Shown here: in pieces, positions 1 to 5,001 of the stretch
Numbering within the stretch: position 1 is the first letter of the stretch
Layout: every line of letters begins with the position of its first letter
NCBI GenBank assembly: GCA_019690055.1
Contig: JADGGF010000098.1
Location: 1-11,095 of the forward strand
Direction: 5' to 3'
Length of the DNA: 11,095 nucleotides
Origin: Micromonosporaceae bacterium
Lineage (GTDB): Bacteria; Actinomycetota; Actinomycetes; Mycobacteriales; Micromonosporaceae
Notes under the pieces: generated by a model
The model's database searches: none
Told to the model about the DNA's origin: nothing
The model's input: only the letters and a program-made list of their open reading frames with translations
Translations under genes and position numbers: made by a program

Positions 1-599
1 GAGCCGTCCTGCCCGATGCCCACCCGGCCCGCGCCGCAGACCACCTGCCGGCTCACGAAGAACGGGGTCAGATGGGTGACGATCTCGGAGAACGGCGTCT
101 GCCGCCTCATCAGGTAGTTCTCGTGCGCGCCGTAGCTGGCGCCCTTGTTGTCGGTGTTGTTCTTGTACAGCAGGATGGTGCCCACGCCGGGCACGGTCGC
201 GGCCCGTCGGGCCGCCTCCGCCATGACCCGCTCCCCCGCCTTGTCCCACAGCACGAGGTCGCGCGGGTTGGTCACCTCCGGTGTGGAGTACTCGGGGTGA
301 GCGTGGTCGACGTAGAGCCGCGCACCGTTGGTGAGGATGAGGTTCGCCAGGCCCAGGTCCTCGTCGGCCAGTGCCTCGGCCGGGTCGTAGAGCGTGCCGG
401 AGTAGGTGAAGCCACGGGCGTCCCGCAGCGGCGACTCTTCCTCGTAGTCCCACCGCGGCCGCCCGCCGCGAGTCAGCTCCGGCCGGGCGCCGTACGCGTT
501 GACCACCTGCGATGAGGTGACCATCGGGTTCGCCGCCGGCTGGCCTGGTACGGATATGCCGTACTCCAGCTCGGTTCCCATCACCCGACGAACCGACAT
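1..599 (-). CDS. dop: Dop, Pup deamidase/depupylase (N-terminal 199 residues; gene runs off the window)
   Basis: Dop converts the C-terminal Gln of Pup to Glu and removes Pup from tagged proteins in the cytoplasm. It shares a carboxylate-amine/glutamine-synthetase-like fold with the ligase PafA. The translation starts MSVRRVMGTELEYGI, with the ATP/Mg-binding Glu at residue 10. It continues through WDYEEESPLRDARGF (residues 50-64, the loop region typical of Dop rather than PafA), NGARLYVDHAHPEYS (91-105, carrying Asp98, the position of the catalytic Asp in the family), and YKNNTDNKGASYGAHENYL (145-163). The ATG at 599 is supported by GGGGAG at 606-611, six bases upstream. The gene lies 164 bp downstream of arc on the same strand, the usual actinobacterial order; pup and the prcB/prcA proteasome genes would be expected beyond base 1. 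About 60% of the protein is missing because of the window edge, not because of a mutation. Identification is firm. Confidence 0.95.
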   Translation of the reverse strand, partial: MSVRRVMGTELEYGISVPGQPAANPMVTSSQVVNAYGARPELTRGGRPRWDYEEESPLRDARGFTYSGTLYDPAEALADEDLGLANLILTNGARLYVDHAHPEYSTPEVTNPRDLVLWDKAGERVMAEAARRAATVPGVGTILLYKNNTDNKGASYGAHENYLMRRQTPFSEIVTHLTPFFVSRQVVCGAGRVGIGQDG

Positions 600-605
600 C
601 TACCA

Positions 606-611
606 CTCCCC
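606..611 (-). promoter_or_regulatory. Ribosome binding site of dop
   Basis: GGGGAG on the minus strand lies six bases before the ATG at 599. It supports this start over the in-frame ATG at residue 7. Confidence 0.7.
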
Positions 612-685
612 ACCCATGGCTGGCCGCCCGAGACCTCGGACAGCCCTCGTCGAGCTTAGTGCCATGCCCGCAGCGCGGGCCCGGC

Positions 686-702
686 GGCGGTGATTCACCG
701 CC
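686..702. repeat. Inverted repeat (8-bp arms, 1-nt centre) in the arc-dop gap
   Basis: GGCGGTGATTCACCGCC is a perfect 17-bp inverted repeat with an A/T centre. It lies 8 bp from the larger hairpin at 711-740 and about 90 bp upstream of the dop start. The almost absent loop makes an RNA hairpin unlikely to form as drawn, so a protein-binding site is at least as plausible. No function is assigned. Confidence 0.5.
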
Positions 703-710
703 CGGAACGC

Positions 711-740
711 CGGTGTCCCCGGCCCTGGCCGGGGACACCG
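711..740 (-). terminator. Strong hairpin after arc: terminator or processing/attenuation structure
   Basis: A perfect 14-bp inverted repeat (711-724 and 727-740; arm CGGTGTCCCCGGCC) with only two bases between the arms sits 23 bp after the arc stop codon. As RNA it would fold with about 13 pairs and a 4-base loop. No U-tract follows on the minus strand, so it is not a textbook intrinsic terminator; actinobacterial terminators often lack one. It could reduce read-through from arc into dop, or protect the arc 3' end. Confidence 0.55.
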
Positions 741-763
741 AAGAAGCAACGATGGGCCGAGGC

Positions 764-2530
764 CTACAGGTACTGACCGGTGTTGCTCGCGGTCTCGATC
801 GCGCGGCCCGACTCGGCGCCCTTGCCGCCAGAAACGAGCGTGCGGATGTAGACGATGCGCTCGCCCTTCTTGCCGGAGATACGGGCCCAATCGTCGGGGT
901 TCGTGGTGTTTGGCAGGTCCTCGTTCTCGCGGAACTCGTCCACGCAGGCGTCCAGCAGGTGCTGCAGCCGCAGGCCCTTGTGGTTGGTCGAGAGGTACTC
1001 CTTGATCGCCATCTTCTTGGCGCGGTCCACGATGTTCTGGATCATCGCGCCGGAGTTGAAGTCCTTGAAGTACAGGACCTCCTTGTCGCCGTTGGCGTAC
1101 GTCACCTCGAGGAACCGGTTCTCCTCGGTCTCCGCGTACATCCGCAGCACCGTGGCCTCGATCATCGCCTGCACGCACTCCTCGGCGGAGCCGCCGTGCT
1201 CGGCCAGGTCGTCGGGGTGCAACGGCAGGTCGGGCTTGATGTACTTGCTGAAGATGTCCTTGGCCGCCTCGGCGTCGGGTCGCTCAATCTTGATCTTCAC
1301 GTCCAGCCGACCGGGGCGCAGGATCGCGGGGTCGATCATGTCCTCGCGGTTGGAGGCGCCGATGACGATGACGTTCTCCAGCCCCTCGACACCGTCGATC
1401 TCGCTGAGCAGCTGGGGCACGATCGTGTTCTCCACGTCGGACGAGACGCCCGAGCCCCGGGTCCGGAAGACCGAGTCCATCTCGTCGAAGAACACGATGA
1501 CGGGCGTGCCCTCGCTCGCCTTTTCGCGGGCGCGCTGGAAGATGAGCCGGATGTGCCGCTCGGTCTCGCCGACGTACTTGTTCAGCAGCTCCGGGCCCTT
1601 GATGTTGAGGAAGTAGCTCGCCCGCTTCGCCTCGCCTTGGCGCTCGGCGATCTTCTTGGCCAGCGAGTTGGCCACCGCCTTGGCGATGAGCGTCTTGCCG
1701 CATCCGGGCGGCCCGTAGAGCAGCACGCCCTTCGGCGGCCGCAGCTGGTGCTCGCGGAACAGGTCCGCGTGCAGGAACGGCAGCTCCACGGCATCGCGGA
1801 TCTGCTCGATCTGCCGGTCGAGCCCGCCGATGTCGGAGTAGTCGATGTCCGGGACTTCCTCGAGGATCAGCTCCTCGACCTCGCTCTTCGGGATGCGCTC
1901 GTACGCGTACGCCGAGCGGGGCTCGATGAGTAGGGAGTCGCCCGCGCGCAGCGGCGTGTCGACGAGGGTGTCGGCGAGGTGCACGACCCGCTCCTCGTCG
2001 GCGTGCGAGATCACCAGGGCGCGGTCGCCGCCCTCGAGGACCTCCTTGAGCATCACCACCTCGCCGGTCCGCTCGAACCCGAGCGCATCGACGACATTGA
2101 GCGCGTCGTTGAGCAGGACCTCCTGCCCCCGGCGCAACGAGGCAGTGTCGACCGCGGGCGACACCGCCACGCGCAGCTTGCGCCCACCGGTGAAGATGTC
2201 GACGGTGCCGTCGTCGTTGCGGTTGAGGAACACGCCGTAGCCGCTCGGCGGCTGCGCGAGCCGGTCGACCTCCTCCTTGAGGGTGACGATCTGGGCCCGG
2301 GCCTCCTTGAGCGTGGCCACCAGACGCTCGTTGTTCTCGGTCACCCGGGCCAGTTGCGCCTGGGTCGCGGCGAGGCGCTCCTCCAGCTGGCGGACGTGCC
2401 GCGGGGTCTCGGTCAACTTGCGCCGCACGAGGGCGAGCTCCTCCTGGAGGAACGCGACCTGCGTGGCGAGATCGTGGGCCTCCCGTTCCCAGCGTGCGGC
2501 GCGGGCCTCGGCGTCCTCACTGCGTGCCAC
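764..2530 (-). CDS. arc: ARC/Mpa, proteasome-associated AAA+ ATPase
   Basis: This hexameric unfoldase recognises Pup through its N-terminal coiled coils, unfolds pupylated proteins with ATP and threads them into the 20S proteasome. The 588-residue product has a heptad-rich coiled coil (about residues 5-92), a tandem OB region (about 95-205) and an AAA+ module. The module shows Walker A GPPGCGKT (273-280), pore-loop YVGE (319-322), Walker B VIVFFDEMD (344-352), sensor-1 ASNRED (392-397) and arginine fingers in RPGRLD (405-410). The C-terminus is GQYL, the penultimate-Tyr tail that docks on the proteasome. Length fits the family (about 590-610). I chose the GTG at 2530 because GGAGGT (2537-2542) lies six bases upstream and the protein then begins MARSEDAEAR, as homologues do. 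An in-frame ATG at 2587 would add 19 residues encoded in the repeat-bearing leader. The next gene downstream is dop. No key residue is missing. Confidence 0.97.
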   Translation of the reverse strand: MARSEDAEARAARWEREAHDLATQVAFLQEELALVRRKLTETPRHVRQLEERLAATQAQLARVTENNERLVATLKEARAQIVTLKEEVDRLAQPPSGYGVFLNRNDDGTVDIFTGGRKLRVAVSPAVDTASLRRGQEVLLNDALNVVDALGFERTGEVVMLKEVLEGGDRALVISHADEERVVHLADTLVDTPLRAGDSLLIEPRSAYAYERIPKSEVEELILEEVPDIDYSDIGGLDRQIEQIRDAVELPFLHADLFREHQLRPPKGVLLYGPPGCGKTLIAKAVANSLAKKIAERQGEAKRASYFLNIKGPELLNKYVGETERHIRLIFQRAREKASEGTPVIVFFDEMDSVFRTRGSGVSSDVENTIVPQLLSEIDGVEGLENVIVIGASNREDMIDPAILRPGRLDVKIKIERPDAEAAKDIFSKYIKPDLPLHPDDLAEHGGSAEECVQAMIEATVLRMYAETEENRFLEVTYANGDKEVLYFKDFNSGAMIQNIVDRAKKMAIKEYLSTNHKGLRLQHLLDACVDEFRENEDLPNTTNPDDWARISGKKGERIVYIRTLVSGGKGAESGRAIETASNTGQYL

Positions 2531-2536
2531 GGTCCC

Positions 2537-2542
2537 ACCTCC
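2537..2542 (-). promoter_or_regulatory. Ribosome binding site deciding the GTG start of arc
   Basis: GGAGGT on the minus strand, six bases before the GTG at 2530, is a near-perfect Shine-Dalgarno sequence. It argues against the longer reading frame from the ATG at 2587. Confidence 0.75.
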
Positions 2543-2565
2543 CCGGGGGGTGTTGCTCGTGTCCG

Positions 2566-2666
2566 GCCTCGCGGCCGGAGCGTTCAACTCCGCCTCGCGG
2601 CCGGAGCGTCCTTGCCCCGGCCCCGCGGCCGGAGCGGTTTTGGGCTCTGCCTCGCGACCGGAGCGT
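2566..2666. repeat. Four copies of an 18-bp direct repeat in the arc leader
   Basis: The unit GCCTCGCGGCCGGAGCGT occurs at 2566-2583 and 2592-2609 (identical), 2620-2637 (two mismatches) and 2649-2666 (one mismatch). Copies start 26, 28 and 29 bp apart, separated by 8-11 bp of unrelated sequence. They lie 36-136 bases upstream of the arc start, so they would be transcribed into its 5' leader if the promoter is near 2700. Spacers are far too short for CRISPR. They may be a dispersed genomic repeat, multiple protein or RNA-binding sites, or decay of a tandem duplication. Confidence 0.8.
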
Positions 2667-2695
2667 CACGCCTGGCTGTCCCGCTGACAGGCGTG
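2667..2695. other. Stem-loop at the presumed 5' end of the arc leader
   Basis: CACGCCTG (2667-2674) and CAGGCGTG (2688-2695) form a perfect 8-bp stem around a 13-base loop. If the candidate -10 box at 2703-2708 is used, the arc transcript would begin near 2696, putting this stem at its extreme 5' end. An alternative inner pairing (CTGTC 2676-2680 with GACAG 2686-2690) is mutually exclusive with the outer stem. Confidence 0.5.
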
Positions 2696-2702
2696 TCTAC
2701 AC

Positions 2703-2708
2703 ACACTA
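2703..2708 (-). promoter_or_regulatory. Candidate -10 element for arc
   Basis: TAGTGT on the minus strand fits the actinobacterial TANNNT -10 pattern and would start transcription near 2696, about 166 bases before the arc start. No good -35 is visible 17 bp upstream (GGGTAA), so this is a weak call. Confidence 0.35.
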
Positions 2709-2728
2709 ACCGTTATGGCCGACGGTTA
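2707..2728. promoter_or_regulatory. Operator-like inverted repeat between arc and the ferredoxin gene
   Basis: TAACCGT (2707-2713) and ACGGTTA (2722-2728) are perfect 7-bp arms separated by 8 bp. The 22-bp dyad is conspicuously AT-richer than its surroundings. It overlaps the candidate -10/-35 spacer of arc and lies 64 bp upstream of the ferredoxin -10. Size and symmetry suit a dimeric helix-turn-helix regulator; which one cannot be told from sequence. Confidence 0.5.
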
Positions 2729-2791
2729 CCCCTGCCCTGCGTGGCTGTCACAAGGTCGTTATCGCCACTACGGCCCGTCCCGTCCGTGCGG

Positions 2792-2797
2792 TACCGT
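2792..2797 (+). promoter_or_regulatory. -10 element of a probable leaderless ferredoxin mRNA
   Basis: TACCGT (TANNNT) ends exactly six bases before the GTG at 2804, so transcription would start at the start codon itself. No Shine-Dalgarno sequence precedes the GTG, as expected for a leaderless transcript. No clear -35 is visible. Confidence 0.55.
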
Positions 2798-2803
2798 GAA
2801 CGG

Positions 2804-3118
2804 GTGACCGGACCGGCCCCCGAGGACCACGATCTTCGCGTCTGGATCGATCAAGACCTTTGTACCGGGGATGGGCTGTGCGTGCAGTACGCCCGCGACG
2901 TGTTCGAGTTCGACGTCGATGGCTTGGCCTACGTCAAGGACGGGTCGGGCACGCTCCAGACCGCTCCCGGCGCCCGCGTCGACGTGCCGGCGCACCTTCG
3001 CTTGGACGTCATCGACGCCGCCCTTGAGTGCCCGGGCAACTGCATCCACGTCGAGCGTGCCGCCGACGGCGTCGAGGTCGCCGGCCCCCAGGCCCACACC
3101 GTCCCCGCCGCCCAATAG
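2804..3118 (+). CDS. Small single-cluster ferredoxin (3Fe-4S or Asp-ligated 4Fe-4S type)
   Basis: The 104-residue acidic protein is a probable cytoplasmic one-electron carrier. The cluster motif is C20-T-G-D23-G-L-C26 with C76-P at the end, so the second of the four usual cysteines is replaced by Asp23. This matches 3Fe-4S ferredoxins, and also the Asp-ligated 4Fe-4S ferredoxin of Pyrococcus furiosus. C80 is extra and is not part of the standard ligand set. An insertion of about 20 residues between the two halves (46-65) replaces the second cluster motif seen in two-cluster ferredoxins. Related actinobacterial ferredoxins often feed cytochrome P450s, but no P450 or reductase is in the window, so the partner is unknown. 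The GTG start is supported by the -10 box six bases upstream and by the start of homology. It is divergent from arc and convergent with the 190-residue gene. Confidence 0.88.
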   Translation: MTGPAPEDHDLRVWIDQDLCTGDGLCVQYARDVFEFDVDGLAYVKDGSGTLQTAPGARVDVPAHLRLDVIDAALECPGNCIHVERAADGVEVAGPQAHTVPAAQ

Positions 3119-3142
3119 CGCACTCGAGCACCAGGGTTACAG

Positions 3143-3162
3143 CCGCCCGCTACAGGGGGCGG
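3143..3162. terminator. Possible bidirectional hairpin between convergent genes
   Basis: CCGCCC (3143-3148) and GGGCGG (3157-3162) can pair around an 8-base loop. It lies 25 bp after the ferredoxin stop and overlaps the last codons and stop of the opposing gene (stop at 3150-3152). There is no T-tract on either strand. Placement between convergent genes suggests a terminator; the stem is short. Confidence 0.35.
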
Positions 3163-3722
3163 CCGATGAGGGCACTGACGGTGCGGGCAAATTCCTCCAG
3201 GCGAGCGATCTGGCCCGGGCCGCCGGCCTCGAGGGTCTTCACGAACCGCAGCACATCCTGACGGACCGTCTGTGGGCCGGGGTCGTCGCCGCGGGGCCCG
3301 TCGTCGAGCGAGTTCAGCATGACGTACACGTCGACCGCGTCCACGACCGCACTGCCTTCGGGGCCCCGCAGGATACGCCGTCGGGTGCCCACCTCGGCCA
3401 CCTGCGACAGCGGCACGACGCGGATCGAGGAGGTCATCACGCCTCCCGACCCGCCGTCAAAGGTCACGTCCTCGCCGTGCCACAGCACCAGCCGGGACCC
3501 GTCGCAGACCGCGACCTCCTGCCACACACCGTTGGTCTCGTTGACGAACCGTTCCAGCGTGAAACTCAGCACACTGCCGGCCGGCAGCACCTCGCCCAAC
3601 GCGGTCAGGGCCAGATCGGGGTCACGCAGGTACGCCCGGGCGGCCGCCTCGAGATCGGTGTACGGCGACCAGTCCGGAAAGACGGCCGGCAGGCGACCGT
3701 CCTCCGCGTTAGGGCGACCCAT
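3150..3722 (-). CDS. Uncharacterised actinobacterial protein, 190 residues
   Basis: I do not recognise a function. The predicted product is soluble, acidic, and has no signal peptide or membrane segment. A helical N-terminal stretch (about 15-45, DLEAAARAYL...LTALGEVL) is followed by a beta-rich middle (45-125: VLSFTLERFV, WQEVAVCDGSRLVLWHGED, SSIRVVPLSQVAEV) and a C-terminal helical tail (about 150-185). The layout vaguely recalls DUF5998-type actinobacterial proteins, from memory only. The start is the ATG at 3722 with GGAGGGAG about seven bases upstream; the frame is open 36 codons further upstream to 3830 but that stretch overlaps the end of trmI and looks non-coding. It is the last gene of the rip-trmI unit, 85 bp after the trmI stop, and meets the ferredoxin gene tail to tail. 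Confidence 0.8.
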   Translation of the reverse strand: MGRPNAEDGRLPAVFPDWSPYTDLEAAARAYLRDPDLALTALGEVLPAGSVLSFTLERFVNETNGVWQEVAVCDGSRLVLWHGEDVTFDGGSGGVMTSSIRVVPLSQVAEVGTRRRILRGPEGSAVVDAVDVYVMLNSLDDGPRGDDPGPQTVRQDVLRFVKTLEAGGPGQIARLEEFARTVSALIGRPL

Positions 3723-3807
3723 CACCCGCTCCCTCCGCCGCGGCCAGACCCTGGTCGCGTTCAGTCTCCGGTAGAACCCCTGACGTCGCTCGTCGTGCCG
3801 CGCTAGG

Positions 3808-5001
3808 TCATCGTTCCAGCCCGTCCGCACCTACCTCACCGCGCTCGCTGCGGAGCTCCCGGCGTCGCGCTCCGTCTTCTTCTGCGCGGCCGGTCCGCTC
3901 CTCGCTCGCAAGCTCGCTGCGATGCTCCCGGCGTCGCGCTCCGTCTTCTTCTGCGCGGCCGGTCCGCTCCTCGCTCGCAAGCTCGCTGCGATGCTCCCGG
4001 CGTCGCGCGTATGCCTGGGCGCCTTGGCTGGGCTTGCGTCGCCGGGGCGGGGCGACGACCCCCGGCGCGAGCCGGCGCGCGATGATCAAAAACGCCGTGT
4101 GACCGATCATCCGGTGTTCCGGCCGGACGGCCAGGCCCTCGACGTGCCAGTCCCGCACGAGCGTCTCAAAGGCCCGCGGCTCGGTGTATCCCCCACGCTC
4201 CCGCAACGCTTCTACCAGCTCAGACATCTGCGGAGTCGTCGCCACGTAGCCGACCAGTACCCCACCGGGCCGCAGCGCCCGATCCACCAGATCCAGCAGC
4301 TCCCACGGGGCGAGCAGGTCGAGGACGATCCGATCAAAATCGGTCTCCTGGCAGGTCGCGACATCGCCGACCGTCAATAGCCACTGCTTGGGGGGCTCGC
4401 CGAAGAAGGCGGTCACGTTACGCCGGGCGACCTCAGCGAACTCGGGCCGGATCTCGTACGAGTGCAGCTGCCCGTGCTCCCCGATCGCGCGCAGCAGCGA
4501 ACAGGCCAGCGCCCCCGATCCGGCACCGGCCTCGAGCACCTTCGCGCCGGGGAAGATGTCGCCCATCGCCACGATCTGGGCGGCGTCCTTCGGGTAGATC
4601 ACCTGCGCGCCCCGCGGCATCGCGAGGACGTAATCGGACAGCAGCGGGCGAAGCGCCAGAAAGGGCGTGCCGCCGCTGGAGGTGACGACCGATCCCTCGA
4701 CCAGGCCGATGAGGTCGTCGTGGGCGACGGTGCCGTGGTGGGTGTGGAAGACCTTGCCGCGGACGAGCACGACGGTGTACAGCCGGCCCTTGGGATCGGT
4801 CAACTGCACGCGGTCGCCGGGGACGAACTGGGCAGAGGCGATCCGGTGGGCGGGACCGAACTCGACGGGTCCACGGGCGTCCGTGGGCTGGGTGGTCTCA
4901 GCGGGCTGGCGGGTCTCGGTGAGCTGGGTGGTCTCGGTGCGCTGGGGGGCCTCGGTGGGCCGGTCAGCGGCCCGAGAATCCGGGGAGGGTTCGGTACTCA
5001 C
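3808..5001 (-). CDS. trmI: TrmI, tRNA (adenine-58-N1)-methyltransferase, with repeat-bearing extensions at both ends
   Basis: TrmI methylates N1 of A58 in the tRNA T-loop using S-adenosylmethionine and usually acts as a tetramer. The 397-residue product has the family's N-terminal beta domain (about 45-125, including GDRVQLTDPKG), the AdoMet-binding motif VLEAGAGSGAL (154-164), acidic E183 at the end of the next strand, and catalytic-region LDLLAPW (227-233, Asp228). The core ends near residue 315. The GTG at 5001 overlaps the stop of the upstream protease gene as GTGA, so translation is coupled; only a weak AAGG lies upstream. The protein is over 100 residues longer than the roughly 280-residue mycobacterial enzyme. 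The excess is a Thr/Glu/Gln/Pro-rich N-terminal hexapeptide repeat (16-39) and a highly charged C-terminal tail with two identical 23-residue repeats (333-378). Both extensions are probably disordered and catalytically irrelevant. Confidence 0.93.
   Translation of the reverse strand: MSTEPSPDSRAADRPTEAPQRTETTQLTETRQPAETTQPTDARGPVEFGPAHRIASAQFVPGDRVQLTDPKGRLYTVVLVRGKVFHTHHGTVAHDDLIGLVEGSVVTSSGGTPFLALRPLLSDYVLAMPRGAQVIYPKDAAQIVAMGDIFPGAKVLEAGAGSGALACSLLRAIGEHGQLHSYEIRPEFAEVARRNVTAFFGEPPKQWLLTVGDVATCQETDFDRIVLDLLAPWELLDLVDRALRPGGVLVGYVATTPQMSELVEALRERGGYTEPRAFETLVRDWHVEGLAVRPEHRMIGHTAFLIIARRLAPGVVAPPRRRKPSQGAQAYARRREHRSELASEERTGRAEEDGARRREHRSELASEERTGRAEEDGARRRELRSERGEVGADGLER
3843..4008. repeat. 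Perfect 69-bp tandem duplication inside the 3' end of trmI
   Basis: Copies at 3855-3923 and 3924-3992 are identical over all 69 bases. A partial third copy (first 16 bases) follows at 3993-4008, and a degenerate piece (GCTCGCTGCG) precedes at 3843-3852. Because 69 is a multiple of three the frame stays open and encodes two 23-residue units starting RRREHRSELASEE. The unit is built of GCTCGC/GCGAGC words. Perfect identity indicates recent duplication or gene conversion. Confidence 0.95.
4885..4956. repeat. Four 18-bp imperfect tandem repeats near the 5' end of trmI
   Basis: An 18-bp period (GCTGG words at 4887, 4905, 4923 and 4941) encodes four hexapeptides: TEAPQR, TETTQL, TETRQP, AETTQP (residues 16-39). 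The copies have diverged, so the expansion is older than the 69-bp duplication at the other end of the gene. Confidence 0.85.

Noticed and set aside
599..1178. Minus-strand open frame across the arc-dop gap
   Set aside because: It overlaps arc in another frame, has shadow-like Arg/Gly/Pro composition, and ends exactly where dop begins.
2531..2587. Longer arc start at the ATG at 2587
   Set aside because: It adds 19 residues from the leader and lacks a ribosome binding site, whereas the GTG at 2530 has a near-perfect one and matches the family's N-terminus.
2566..2666. CRISPR array in the arc leader
   Set aside because: The repeats are 18 bp with 8-11 bp gaps and there are no cas genes; the spacers are far too short.
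1979..2803. Long plus-strand open frame running through the arc leader into the ferredoxin gene
   Set aside because: The part before 2804 is antisense to arc and the leader repeats, with no family resemblance. Ferredoxin homology begins at the GTG at 2804, where the -10 box also points.
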